Origin: M55B127 sp034521955
Lineage (GTDB): Bacteria > Bacillota > Halanaerobiia > Halanaerobiales > M55B127
NCBI GenBank assembly: GCA_034521955.1
Contig: JAXHLT010000004.1
Coordinates: 62,001-126,000, forward strand
Direction of reading: 5' to 3'
DNA: 64,000 bases
In this document: one piece after another, positions 18,584-27,108 of the stretch
Layout: each line of letters starts with the position of its first letter
Position numbering within the stretch: the first letter of the stretch is position 1
Notes under the pieces: generated by a model
What the model was told of the DNA's origin: nothing
Databases searched by the model: none
The model's input: only the letters and a program-made list of their open reading frames with translations
Program-made: the position numbers and the translations under genes

Positions 18584-19333
18584 ATGCTATCAAATAGAAA
18601 ACTATGGCAGCGTTACAAAAATAAAAATGATCAAGAAGCTCGTAATCAGCTGATATTAGAATACTTAGACCTTGTAAAATATCAGGCTGGAAGAGTAAAA
18701 ACTCAATTACCAGATAGAATTGAACTTGAGGATCTAGAAAGTTATGGAGTAATTGGGTTAATTGACGCTATTGAAAAGTTTGAACCAGAACGCGGCTATA
18801 AGTTTAACAGTTATGCCCAAAAAAGAATTAAAGGTGAAATCATTGATCAATTACGTAAATTAGACTGGTTACCCCATTCCATAAGACAGAAGGCAAAAGT
18901 AATAAAAAGTGTAAGTCAAGAATTAGAAAACAAATTAAAAAGAAAACCAACAGTTGATGAAATTACTGAAAAAGTTGATTTTTCAAAAAGTGAAATTAAA
19001 AAAGTACTAAAAAAATTAGAAGAATCACAGTGGGTATCAATCTATTCAGAATTAAACGGAAGATCATTAATTGATTGGCTGCCAAGCAGTAAATCTGATA
19101 AACCAGAAAGAGTTTTAGACAAAAAACATGCTACCAATGTATTAAAAAATGCAATAGAGAATTTAAATGAAAGACAAAAATTAGTGGTTTCACTTATCTA
19201 TTACGAAGAGTTAACCCAAAAAGAAATTGCAGAAATAATGGATCTATCACCTGCTAGAATATCTCAAATTCATAAAAAATCAGTATACAGATTAAGAGGA
19301 TACTTATCAAGGAAAAAGCAGGATTTTAAATAA
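18584..19333 (+). CDS. fliA: FliA/SigD, flagellar sigma factor
   Basis: 249 residues with sigma-70 regions 2, 3 and 4. Region 2 includes DLESYGVIGLIDAIEKF and FNSYAQKRIKGEIIDQLR; LDWLPHSIRQKA marks the region 2-3 boundary of the FliA group; region 4 ends with the helix-turn-helix MDLSPARISQIHKKSVYRLR. It directs late flagellar genes such as flagellin and chemotaxis genes, none of which lie in this window. Preceded by GAGGTAGG. Confidence 0.95.
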   Translation: MLSNRKLWQRYKNKNDQEARNQLILEYLDLVKYQAGRVKTQLPDRIELEDLESYGVIGLIDAIEKFEPERGYKFNSYAQKRIKGEIIDQLRKLDWLPHSIRQKAKVIKSVSQELENKLKRKPTVDEITEKVDFSKSEIKKVLKKLEESQWVSIYSELNGRSLIDWLPSSKSDKPERVLDKKHATNVLKNAIENLNERQKLVVSLIYYEELTQKEIAEIMDLSPARISQIHKKSVYRLRGYLSRKKQDFK

Positions 19334-19355
19334 TTAACGGAAGGGTGACTTATAT

Positions 19356-21016
19356 TTGGAATCTTTAGTTATCAAGGCCTCAGACAAAAAAGAAGCAGCT
19401 CAAAAAGCTTTGAAACAGTTATCTGATCACAAGGACTTAACAGTAAATGATTTATTAGTTGAAGAAGAAAAAAATGTATTTTCAATGCTTAAAAGCAAAA
19501 ACAAGTATAGGGTAAGTATTCAAAAACAAAAGAAATTAAATATTAATTTATTAAAAGATGTATTTGAGTTAAATAAGTTGTTAAATTTAGAGTATTACTA
19601 AAGTAGTTAAGTTCGATTTTAGTAATTATGAAGAAAGAATTGATGCTGAACTACATATTAAAAAATCAGATGATAAAATGAAGGCTTATGTTGATTATAT
19701 TCCTGCTCAGGGATGTGGAACTGATTTTGATGCTCAAAAACTAATTAATAAACTAAAAGAAAAAAATGTGGTTTATGGAATTAAAAAAGATAGTATAAAT
19801 CAAATAATAAACAGTAATGAGGTAATTGAAGATCTTCTTATTGCAGAAGGTAAAGAACCCAAACCCGGAACTGATGGAGAATTAATTTTTCATTTTGAAC
19901 ATGAAAGTAAACATGTTGGTTCATTTAGGGAAGATGGAAGTATGGATTTTCACGATTTAGATATTGTAAACAATGTAAATGAAGGAGAAAAACTTGTATC
20001 TAAAAAAGAGGCAGTTTTTGGTGAAGTTGGTAAAAATATTGCAGGTGCTGAAATTAGTCCAAAAGAACCAAAGGATCCTTCTCTTCCAAAAGGTGAAAAC
20101 ACAAAGATAAATGAAAACGATGAATTAGTTTCAACAGCAGTTGGACATGTTTCATATATAAATGAAAAAGTTAGTGTACAAAAAGTATATAAAGTTAAAG
20201 GTGATGTAGATTTTAAAACAGGGAACATTGATTTTGTAGGAAATGTATTCATCGAAGGTAATGTAACAGAAGGTTTTGAAGTTAAAGCAAAAGGAGAAAT
20301 ACATGTTAGAGGTAATGTTGAAGCATCTCATCTTTTAAGTGAAGGTGATATAATAATCAATAAAAATTTTATTGGCAAAAGTAAAGGTGAAGATTGAATG
20401 TGGTGGTGATCTTAAAGCAAAGTCTATTCAAAACGGTATAGTATCCTGTAAAGGAGATATTTACATAAAAGATGCTATAATGCACAGCAAAATCCATGCT
20501 GCAGGTAAAGTATCACTTACAGGGCACAAAGGATTAGTTGTTGGTGGAGAGGTAAGGGCTACCAAAGAGATAAATGCTAATATAATAGGTTCAAGTCTGG
20601 CCACAAAAACAATTGTATCTGCTGGTTTAGATCCTGAGACAAGAGATAAACACCATAATGTACAAGAAGAACTTACAGAAAGTAAGTCTAATCTTGAAAA
20701 AACAGAAAAAGGCATTAAAATACTTGGTCAAATAAAAGAACAAAGTGGTAGTTTACCGAAAGAAAAAGCTCAAATGTTAAAAAGATTAGTTAGTACTAGA
20801 GAAGATTTAGTAGGAAAAATAGATAAAAATGAAAAATTATTTAAAGAACTTTCTGAAAAGATAGCAAGTGCAGTCGATGGAAAAGTTGTAGCAAAAAGAA
20901 AAGTATATCCGGGAGTAAAGATTCAGATTGGTAACTATTATCATGAAGTTGATGAAACACATACCAGAACTGTTTTTAAGGTTAAAGAAGGAGAGTTGTG
21001 TAGATTTGGACTTTAA
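19356..21016 (+). pseudogene. FapA (DUF342) family polymerisation-type protein, frameshifted twice
   Basis: Three pieces in successive frames join into one protein of about 552 residues. The first (19356-19601, TTG start) is a Jag-N-like domain. The second (open from 19591) and third (from about 20372) make up a DUF342/FapA beta-helix with repeats such as VDFKTGNIDFVGNVFIEGNV and IECGGDLKAKSIQNGIVSC, ending in a coiled coil and a small beta domain. Dropping one base near 19598 (after NLEYY) and one near 20392 (between KSKG and KIECGG) restores the frame. FapA-type proteins are regularly found beside fliA in Firmicutes; their role is unclear. Confidence 0.78.
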
Positions 21017-21028
21017 AGGAGGGGTTTT

Positions 21029-21322
21029 ATGTCAAATCCCATTAACCCAAACACCTTATTACCAATGTCACTGGAAGTAGAAAGAATAGAGCAGATTAGA
21101 CAAGTCCATAATTCTAATGAGCAAAAAACACTTTCTCAAATACAGCAAGAAAAACAGGAAAAAGAAAAAAAGTCTGTTCACAAAAAAGAAAAAAGTGAAA
21201 ACTTAATTATTAATAAAGATAATCAAGGAAATTCAAAGAGGCGAAACAAGAAAAATAAAGATGATGATGAAGATGATAATACAAACCAAGGTAAAGGTTC
21301 AGTTATTGATGTTAGGGTTTAG
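21029..21322 (+). CDS. Small hydrophilic flagellar-operon protein, unknown
   Basis: 97 residues with no membrane segment, highly charged (Lys, Glu, Asp, Asn) and probably disordered except for the N-terminal helix PLPMSLEVERIEQIRQVH-like segment. AAAGGAGGGG is a strong ribosome-binding site. Poorly conserved proteins of this kind occur between the FapA gene and the SwrB-like gene in other Firmicute flagellar operons. I cannot assign a function. Confidence 0.55.
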   Translation: MSNPINPNTLLPMSLEVERIEQIRQVHNSNEQKTLSQIQQEKQEKEKKSVHKKEKSENLIINKDNQGNSKRRNKKNKDDDEDDNTNQGKGSVIDVRV

Positions 21323-21337
21323 AAATGGAGTGATTTT

Positions 21338-21652
21338 ATGGCCTGGATAGTGGTTTTAATTGCTATCAATATATTTAACAGTAATTCCAGGTTAAAGTAT
21401 AAAGAAAACTTAATAACTTCATTAACCAAAAGAAAAACTAAGAAGTTAGTTAAAAGACGCCTGGATGAAAAAGAAGACAGAGAGAAGTTGAAAAAAAGTA
21501 TAAGTAAGCTTAATAGAAAACATCAGGCTGTTTTAAGAAAATACAGAAGAGACAAAAGTGTGAAAAAGATAGCAAAAAGTTTAAAATTAGGTATTAGAGA
21601 AACAAGGTTGGTAATAAAACTTTATTACAGAAAAGGAGGTGAAACATTATGA
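21338..21652 (+). CDS. SwrB/DUF6115-like small membrane-anchored protein
   Basis: 104 residues: a short N-terminal membrane segment (about 2-14), a basic coiled region, and a C-terminal helix-turn-helix-like stretch (VKKIAKSLKLGIRETRLVIK). This layout and the position downstream of fliA recall SwrB of Bacillus, which promotes assembly of the export apparatus. The match is by architecture, not by strong sequence identity. The stop overlaps the flgF start by four bases (ATGA). Confidence 0.55.
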   Translation: MAWIVVLIAINIFNSNSRLKYKENLITSLTKRKTKKLVKRRLDEKEDREKLKKSISKLNRKHQAVLRKYRRDKSVKKIAKSLKLGIRETRLVIKLYYRKGGETL

Positions 21653-22401
21653 TAAGAGGTCTTTATACATCGGCTTCAGCAATGCAGACTAATTTAAAAA
21701 GAATGGATGTAACATCAAATAATCTAGCAAATGTTGATACTGATGGATATAAAAAGGATGGTACTGTCCAAAGAACTTTTAGTGAAATGTTAATCTCAAG
21801 GTATGATAAAAATGGGAAAGAAGAACTAGGTGCTTTAGGTACCGGAGTTGAAGTTGACGAAAGTTATACTAATTTTAAAGAAGGCAATATTCAGCATACA
21901 AATAACAAATTAGACTTAGCAGTTAAAGGCAGCGGCTTTTTTGCCTTAGAGACTCCAGAAGGAATAAGATACTCTAGAAATGGTAATTTTTATCTTAATG
22001 ATGAAAATCAAGTTGTTGATAGTCAAGGGAACTTTCTTTTAAATCAAAACAATGAACCCATTCAAATCGTTCCGGGTCGTGAAATTTCTATCGATCAACA
22101 GGGTCAGATATTTCTAGGAGAACTTGAAGGTGAAACAATAAATTTAGTAGATTTTGAAAACTATGACCAATTAACAAAAATAGGCAACAACTTATATCAA
22201 ACTGAAGAAGGTATTGAAGAGATTGAACCAGAAGGAAGCAGTATTATGCAGGGTTATCTTGAAGGATCAAATGTAAATGTTGTTGAAGAAATGGCAAGTA
22301 TGATTGAAGTTACAAGGGCTTATGAGTCAAATCAAAAGGTTATCCAGACCATCGATAACACTCTCGATAAGGCTGTTAACGATGTGGGTAGATTAGCTTA
22401 A
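21649..22401 (+). CDS. flgF: FlgF-type flagellar rod protein
   Basis: 250 residues with both rod/hook family ends: MIRGLYTSASAMQTNLKRMD and NNLANVDTDGYKKDG at the N-terminus, EEMASMIEVTRAYESNQKV at the C-terminus, and the central KLDLAVKGSGFFALETPEG. Together with FlgG this makes the rod that crosses the envelope. It is shorter and more divergent than the following gene, which fits FlgF (FlhO in Bacillus). GGAGGTGA precedes the ATG. Confidence 0.88.
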   Translation: MIRGLYTSASAMQTNLKRMDVTSNNLANVDTDGYKKDGTVQRTFSEMLISRYDKNGKEELGALGTGVEVDESYTNFKEGNIQHTNNKLDLAVKGSGFFALETPEGIRYSRNGNFYLNDENQVVDSQGNFLLNQNNEPIQIVPGREISIDQQGQIFLGELEGETINLVDFENYDQLTKIGNNLYQTEEGIEEIEPEGSSIMQGYLEGSNVNVVEEMASMIEVTRAYESNQKVIQTIDNTLDKAVNDVGRLA

Positions 22402-22414
22402 AAAAAATAAAAGG

Positions 22415-22471
22415 TACAGCTGGACCAGTGATTGGAAGCTGTATTACAACTACTGACTGACAGAGGTAGTT
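22415..22471 (+). ncRNA. Structured leader RNA upstream of flgG (second copy)
   Basis: This repeats the architecture of the flgE leader with different helices. P2 is TACAGCT/AGCTGTA (22415-22421 with 22437-22443) with a GGA/A internal loop, an inner CCA/TGG helix and a pentaloop GTGAT. P3 is AACTAC/GTAGTT (22448-22453 with 22466-22471) closed by the 12-nt loop TGACTGACAGAG, identical to the flgE loop except at one position. A closing P1 like that of the flgE copy is not obvious. The flgG ribosome-binding site AAGGAGG (22484-22490) follows. Compensating helix changes around fixed loops argue for a functional RNA. Confidence 0.68.
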
Positions 22472-22499
22472 ATTAAAAATTCCAAGGAGGAATTATAAA

Positions 22500-23282
22500 A
22501 TGATAGGAGCACTATGGACTGCTGCAACAGGGATGAATTCTCAACAAACAAGTATAAATGTTACTTCCAATAACTTGGCAAATGTAAATACAGGTGGATT
22601 TAAAAAAAGCAGAGTTAACTTTGCTGATTTAATGTATAGAACTGTAAGACAACCAGGTACACCAAACGCACAAGGTGCACAAGTACCGGTTGGAATTGAA
22701 ATTGGACATGGTTCAAAGGTTTCAGCAACACAAAAAATATTTACATCAGGCAATGTTAGAAGTACTGAAAACCCATTGGATTTATTAATAGAAGGTGATG
22801 GTTTCTTTCAAGTAATGAAACCTGATGGAACTGTGTCATATACGAAAAATGGATCATTTAAAAGAGATAGTACAGGTAGAGTGGTAACTGAAGATGGTTA
22901 TCCTCTACAACCTGAGATTGTAATTCCGGAAGATGCAACTGATATTTCAATTACTTCTGATGGAACTGTTAATATAAAAACAGGTGGTACCACAGAACAA
23001 ATTGGTAATATTCAACTATATAGATTTGCTAATCCAGCCGGATTAAACAGTGAGGGACGTAATTTGTTTGCACAAACCGTTGCTTCAGGAGACCCACAAA
23101 CAGGAGTTCCGGGAGAACAGGGTTTTGGTGCAATCAGCCAGGGATTTATTGAAATGTCTAATGTTAAAGTTGTTGAAGAAATGGTTGATATGATTTCTGC
23201 ACAACGTGCTTATGATGTAAATTCAAAAGCAATTCAAGCTGCAGATGAAATGCTAAAAACTGCTAATCAATTAAGAAGATAA
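22500..23282 (+). CDS. flgG: FlgG, distal rod protein
   Basis: 260 residues, the usual FlgG length. N-terminus MIGALWTAATGMNSQQTSIN and NNLANVNTGGFKKSR; centre NPLDLLIEGDGFFQVMKPDG; C-terminus EMSNVKVVEEMVDMISAQRA. FlgG forms the distal rod, the part that passes through the P and L rings in diderms. AAGGAGG sits 9 bases upstream and the structured RNA at 22415-22471 precedes it, suggesting separate control from flgF. Confidence 0.95.
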   Translation: MIGALWTAATGMNSQQTSINVTSNNLANVNTGGFKKSRVNFADLMYRTVRQPGTPNAQGAQVPVGIEIGHGSKVSATQKIFTSGNVRSTENPLDLLIEGDGFFQVMKPDGTVSYTKNGSFKRDSTGRVVTEDGYPLQPEIVIPEDATDISITSDGTVNIKTGGTTEQIGNIQLYRFANPAGLNSEGRNLFAQTVASGDPQTGVPGEQGFGAISQGFIEMSNVKVVEEMVDMISAQRAYDVNSKAIQAADEMLKTANQLRR

Positions 23283-23298
23283 TCTATTAGATAAGGGT

Positions 23299-24282
23299 AT
23301 GATTAAGTTGGTTAAATTTAAAAATATATTAATAATATTAGTCATAATGATACTTTCTCTATCTTTTAGTATAAAAGCTTTTGAAATTAGTGTAGATAAA
23401 GAAGTATATGTAAAAGACAGTAATATACTTTTAAAAGATATAGCGGAATTTAATAATATATCAAAAAATGATTTGAAAAATATACAGAATCTTGAACTTG
23501 GAAAGTCACCACTACCGGGATATAAAAAATATATTAATAAAGAATTATTTAAACTATTAATAAAAAAACTAGGATATAATAAAAATCAATATAATTTAAA
23601 TATCCCAAACCAAGTAGTTGTTAAAAGAAAGTCAAGACAAGTTAATTCAACTGAAGTAGAAAGTCATATAAAGAGATATTTATCAAATATTTTAGATGAT
23701 ATAACTGATGAATATTCAATAAGTGTAAATTTCAGGCAAAAACAAATTACTATTCCTGATAAACAATATAGTATTGAAATAATAGGTGATAGAGAAATAA
23801 AGACCGGTAAAATGACCGTACCAACTGCAGTAATAATTGATAACAATGAATACAAAAGATTTTATGTTCCAGTTGAAATAAAGGCCTTTAAAAAGGCCTA
23901 TGTTGCAAAAAGATATATTTCTCAAGGTAGTAAAATTAATAGAGATGATTATGAATTTAAGTTAGTGGAAATAGATAGCCTGGATGACAGTGATATTATA
24001 AAAAAAGATACAGATCTTTTTAATAATAAAGTAGAACTCTCATATTCATTAAAACAGGGAGACATATTAAAGAAAAACAACTATAATACAACATATTTAA
24101 TAAACTGGGGAGATCAAATTCAGGCTCAGGTAATTGTGGGGGATATTGAACTTTCACTGATGGTAACTGCTCGTGAAAGAGGTAAAATGGGTGAGTATGT
24201 AAAAGTAGAAAATCCAAAAAATAACCATCAGTTTAATGCAAAGGTCATAAGCCCTCAACTTGTACAGGTGATTAAGGATTAA
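23299..24282 (+). CDS. flgA: FlgA, P-ring assembly chaperone
   Basis: 327 residues with a signal peptide (about 1-28, ending near IKAFE) and a C-terminal SAF/ChapFlgA domain: AKRYISQGSKINRDDYEF, later LKQGDILKKNN and ARERGKMGEYVKVENPKN. FlgA works in the periplasm to assemble FlgI. Its presence next to flgH and flgI confirms a full outer-membrane passage for the flagellum. N-terminal half is divergent and Lys/Asn rich. The start may be ATG 23299 or the TTG nine bases further on. Confidence 0.88.
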   Translation: MIKLVKFKNILIILVIMILSLSFSIKAFEISVDKEVYVKDSNILLKDIAEFNNISKNDLKNIQNLELGKSPLPGYKKYINKELFKLLIKKLGYNKNQYNLNIPNQVVVKRKSRQVNSTEVESHIKRYLSNILDDITDEYSISVNFRQKQITIPDKQYSIEIIGDREIKTGKMTVPTAVIIDNNEYKRFYVPVEIKAFKKAYVAKRYISQGSKINRDDYEFKLVEIDSLDDSDIIKKDTDLFNNKVELSYSLKQGDILKKNNYNTTYLINWGDQIQAQVIVGDIELSLMVTARERGKMGEYVKVENPKNNHQFNAKVISPQLVQVIKD

Positions 24283-24300
24283 AGAAAGGGGAATAAAAAA

Positions 24301-24885
24301 GTGAAAAAACTGTTAATACTATTAATAATTCCCGTTATGCTATTTACAATAAATACAGCTGTTTTTGCAGAAAACAATTCACTGTGGAGTGATGACTCAG
24401 CAGACATCTATAAAGATAGAAAAGAGTTGAATGTTGGAGATATAATTACTGTTTTGATCAAAGAAGATGCAAATGCAATTCAAAGTGCTAATACAAGCAC
24501 AAGTCAAAATAGCAGTATTGAAGCTGATGCTGGAATAGGATTTTTAAACTTCTTGAAAGCATTTGGATTTGGTTATTCAGACTCAGGTTCAGCTGATGGT
24601 CAAACAACTAGAAGTGGAACATTAGAAGCTGATATTACAACTCAAATTGTGAAAATAAATGATAATGAAAATTTAGAAATTGAAGGAATAAAAAATATTG
24701 ATATAAATGGAGAAAAACAGACAATTAAACTTACAGGGACAATAAGACCGGAAGATATTTCATTAGATAATACAATATCATCAAGAAATATTGCAAAGGC
24801 TAATATTGAATATCAAGGTGATGGACCTGTAGGAGATAAACAAAAGCCCGGACTTTTAGAGAGATTATTTAATTGGATTTTTTAA
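24301..24885 (+). CDS. flgH: FlgH, L-ring protein without lipobox
   Basis: 194 residues: signal peptide ending at about AVFA, then SLWSDDSADIYKDRKELNVGDIITVLIKED-type FlgH sequence, a Ser/Gly-rich middle and the conserved IEGIKNIDINGEKQTIKLTG followed by GTIRPEDISLDNTISS. FlgH builds the outer-membrane L ring. Proteobacterial FlgH is usually a lipoprotein, but no Cys is present at the cleavage site here, so this form is not lipid-anchored. GTG start at 24301 after AAAGGGG. Confidence 0.92.
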   Translation: MKKLLILLIIPVMLFTINTAVFAENNSLWSDDSADIYKDRKELNVGDIITVLIKEDANAIQSANTSTSQNSSIEADAGIGFLNFLKAFGFGYSDSGSADGQTTRSGTLEADITTQIVKINDNENLEIEGIKNIDINGEKQTIKLTGTIRPEDISLDNTISSRNIAKANIEYQGDGPVGDKQKPGLLERLFNWIF

Positions 24886-24900
24886 GGAAGGTGAACTTAG

Positions 24901-26034
24901 TTGAACTTTAAAAATAGATATATTGTTTTATTATTAATCATAATTATGTTTTTACCTATCTTTTTTACTAACACCATTTATGCACAAAATGAAGATCCAA
25001 TTGTAAAGATCGGTAATATAACAAGAATACGTGGTATTAGAGATAACCAATTAGTTGGGTATGGAATTGTTGTAGGTCTTGCTGGTACAGGTGATTCAAA
25101 TCGTAGTCAGGCTACTGTACAGAGTGTTGCAAATATGATGGGAAGTTTTAGTATTGATGTAACACCTGATCAAATCCGTAGTCAAAATCTAGCTGCTGTA
25201 ATGCTTACTGCTAATTTACCACCCTTTGTTCATTCCGGTGATAGGATTGATGTAACAGTAAGTTCAATGGGAGATGCAGATTCTCTACAGGGTGGAACAC
25301 TTATAATGTCACCTCTAAGAGCAGCAAATAATGAAGTCTATGCAGTAGCACAAGGTCCTATTTCAATTGGAGGGTTTAATGCTCAAGGTGGAGGTGCCAG
25401 TGTTCGGCAAAACCATCCTACTGTAGGTAGAATGCCCAATGGTGCTTTAGTTGAAAAAGAAATTAACTTTGAATTAGATAAAGAAGAGCTAAGACTATTA
25501 CTTCAAACTCCGAACTTTGATACTGCAAACAATATTGCAAATGCTATTAATGAAAAGCTGCAGTATAATAATATTGCACAGGCAGAAGATGCGGGAACTG
25601 TTGTTATAAATGTTCCTGAAAACTATGATGATCGAGTAGTAGATTTTATTGCTCAGGTCAATAAAACTGAAGTAAGGACAAGCATGGAAGCAAAAGTAGT
25701 TATTGATGAGAGAACAGGAACTATTGTAATGAGTCACAATGTAAGAATTTCAACAGTTGCTGTTGCACATGGAAATATAACGGTAACTATAAAAACAAGT
25801 GAAGAAGTATCTCAACCTCCATCATTTTCAGATGGTGAAACCAAAGTAACAACAGAAACTGAAATTGAGGTAGAAGAAGAGGAAGGAAATATTGTTGTAG
25901 TAAGTAATGAAAATACAATTAATGATCTTGTTACTGCTCTAAATACAATTGGAGCTACACCAAGAGATATAATTTCAATTCTCCAAAAAATTAAAGCAGC
26001 CGGTGCTCTTCATGGCAAGATAGAACTGATCTAA
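24901..26034 (+). CDS. flgI: FlgI, P-ring protein
   Basis: 377 residues with a signal peptide (about 1-28, ending IYAQ) and near-canonical FlgI sequence: VKIGNITRIRGIRDNQLVGY, GLAGTGDSNRSQATVQSV, MTANLPPF-like NLPPFVHSGDRIDVTVSSMG and, near the end, INDLVTALNTIGATPRDIIS. FlgI forms the ring in the periplasm or peptidoglycan around the rod. It is found only where a P ring is built, so the cell is almost certainly diderm. The start is TTG at 24901 after GGAAGGTG. Confidence 0.95.
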   Translation: MNFKNRYIVLLLIIIMFLPIFFTNTIYAQNEDPIVKIGNITRIRGIRDNQLVGYGIVVGLAGTGDSNRSQATVQSVANMMGSFSIDVTPDQIRSQNLAAVMLTANLPPFVHSGDRIDVTVSSMGDADSLQGGTLIMSPLRAANNEVYAVAQGPISIGGFNAQGGGASVRQNHPTVGRMPNGALVEKEINFELDKEELRLLLQTPNFDTANNIANAINEKLQYNNIAQAEDAGTVVINVPENYDDRVVDFIAQVNKTEVRTSMEAKVVIDERTGTIVMSHNVRISTVAVAHGNITVTIKTSEEVSQPPSFSDGETKVTTETEIEVEEEEGNIVVVSNENTINDLVTALNTIGATPRDIISILQKIKAAGALHGKIELI

Positions 26035-26049
26035 TTAGGAGTTGAAACA

Positions 26050-26370
26050 ATGGAAATTGATAACTATCAAAATATCAAAACTGAATTAGTTAAACAACAG
26101 ACTGTTAATCAGAGTCAGTTGAAAAGTATGAACAGTAAGGATGATGACAAACTTAAAACAGCTATCTCACAGTTTACTTCAGTATTTGTAAAACTGATGT
26201 TTAAGTCAATGCGTTCAACTCTACCGGAAGAAAGTTATATAGATGGAGGATATGCTGAAGAAGTATTTACTGATATGATGGATGAAGAAGTAAGTAAATT
26301 AGGTAGTAAACAAAGTACTTTTAGTAACTTAAATAGGTTGATGTTTGAACAGTTAAATCAAGATGAGTAA
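26050..26370 (+). CDS. flgJ: FlgJ-type rod-binding protein (N-terminal domain only)
   Basis: 106 residues matching the rod-binding domain of FlgJ: KLKTAISQFTSVFVKLMFKS followed by MRSTLPEESYIDGGYAEEVFTDMMDEE. The muramidase domain found in proteobacterial FlgJ is absent, so a separate enzyme must open peptidoglycan. It is the last gene of the flagellar operon and is followed by a perfect palindrome. Confidence 0.88.
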   Translation: MEIDNYQNIKTELVKQQTVNQSQLKSMNSKDDDKLKTAISQFTSVFVKLMFKSMRSTLPEESYIDGGYAEEVFTDMMDEEVSKLGSKQSTFSNLNRLMFEQLNQDE

Positions 26371-26374
26371 ACAA

Positions 26375-26396
26375 AACCCCCTTTTAAAAGGGGGTT
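26375..26396. terminator. Palindrome ending the flagellar operon
   Basis: AACCCCCTTTTAAAAGGGGGTT is a perfect 22-bp palindrome directly after flgJ. In the minus direction it is followed by TTTTGTTT, a better U-tract than on the plus side, so it probably terminates transcription from both the flagellar operon and the convergent gene at 26432-26987. Confidence 0.8.
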
Positions 26397-26431
26397 AAGC
26401 TTTATCATTATATTAAAAAATTATTATTAAC

Positions 26432-26987
26432 TTATCTATTAAATGAGCTTTTTATTTCAAAACCTACATAAAATACATTTAGATCCATTTTTTCTTCTTC
26501 AAAAAATGAATTTGTATCTTCATCAAATTCCTTATAATTAGAAATATTGCTATTGAAACCAAAATAAACTTTTTTATCTTTTTGGAATTTATAGTCTAAA
26601 AACATTTTTAGCATATCAAATCTAAGCTCTTCTTTTTCATCTTCCATTGTTGCTTGCCAAGGAACAATGTCATAACTAATATGAAAGTATAAATTATCTC
26701 TTAAAGCAGTATCAAAACCAACAATATAATTTGTACCAGAACATTTAGTAACAGCTTCCATAGTTACTATTATAATTCAATTTTGCAGCATTACCATAAA
26801 TTCGATATTCACCTTTAGAAAGCTCTGCCGGATCAATTGGCATTAAGTAGTCCATCTGCCAGTCATTTAACATCAGCATAGAGGTATAGTTTTCTGAAAC
26901 CATACCAAATTGAGCATATGTAGAACCACCTCCAAAAACTGTGAATATAAATAGAAACACGAGGGTAATTAATAAATATTTTTTCAT
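26432..26987 (-). pseudogene. Small exported beta-rich protein, frameshifted, unknown
   Basis: On the minus strand an ATG at 26987 (after AAAGGAAG) starts a protein with a signal peptide ending near STYAQ. The first frame ends after NYNSNYGSCY; a second frame continues with VTKCSGTNYIVGFDTALRDN and alternating polar/hydrophobic strands to an end in FYVGFEIKSSFNR. One base offset near 26750 separates them, giving about 184 residues in total. The strand pattern and aromatic end resemble a small outer-membrane barrel, but no family is recognised. Confidence 0.6.
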
Positions 26988-27108
26988 TAATAATCTTCCT
27001 TTCTTTTGCAGGATTTGTAAAATATTTAAAGAACTATAAATAATTATAACAAACATTAATAATTTAAAGAATTACCCGAAAGTATAATATTTAATCTGGA
27101 GTGGTAAA

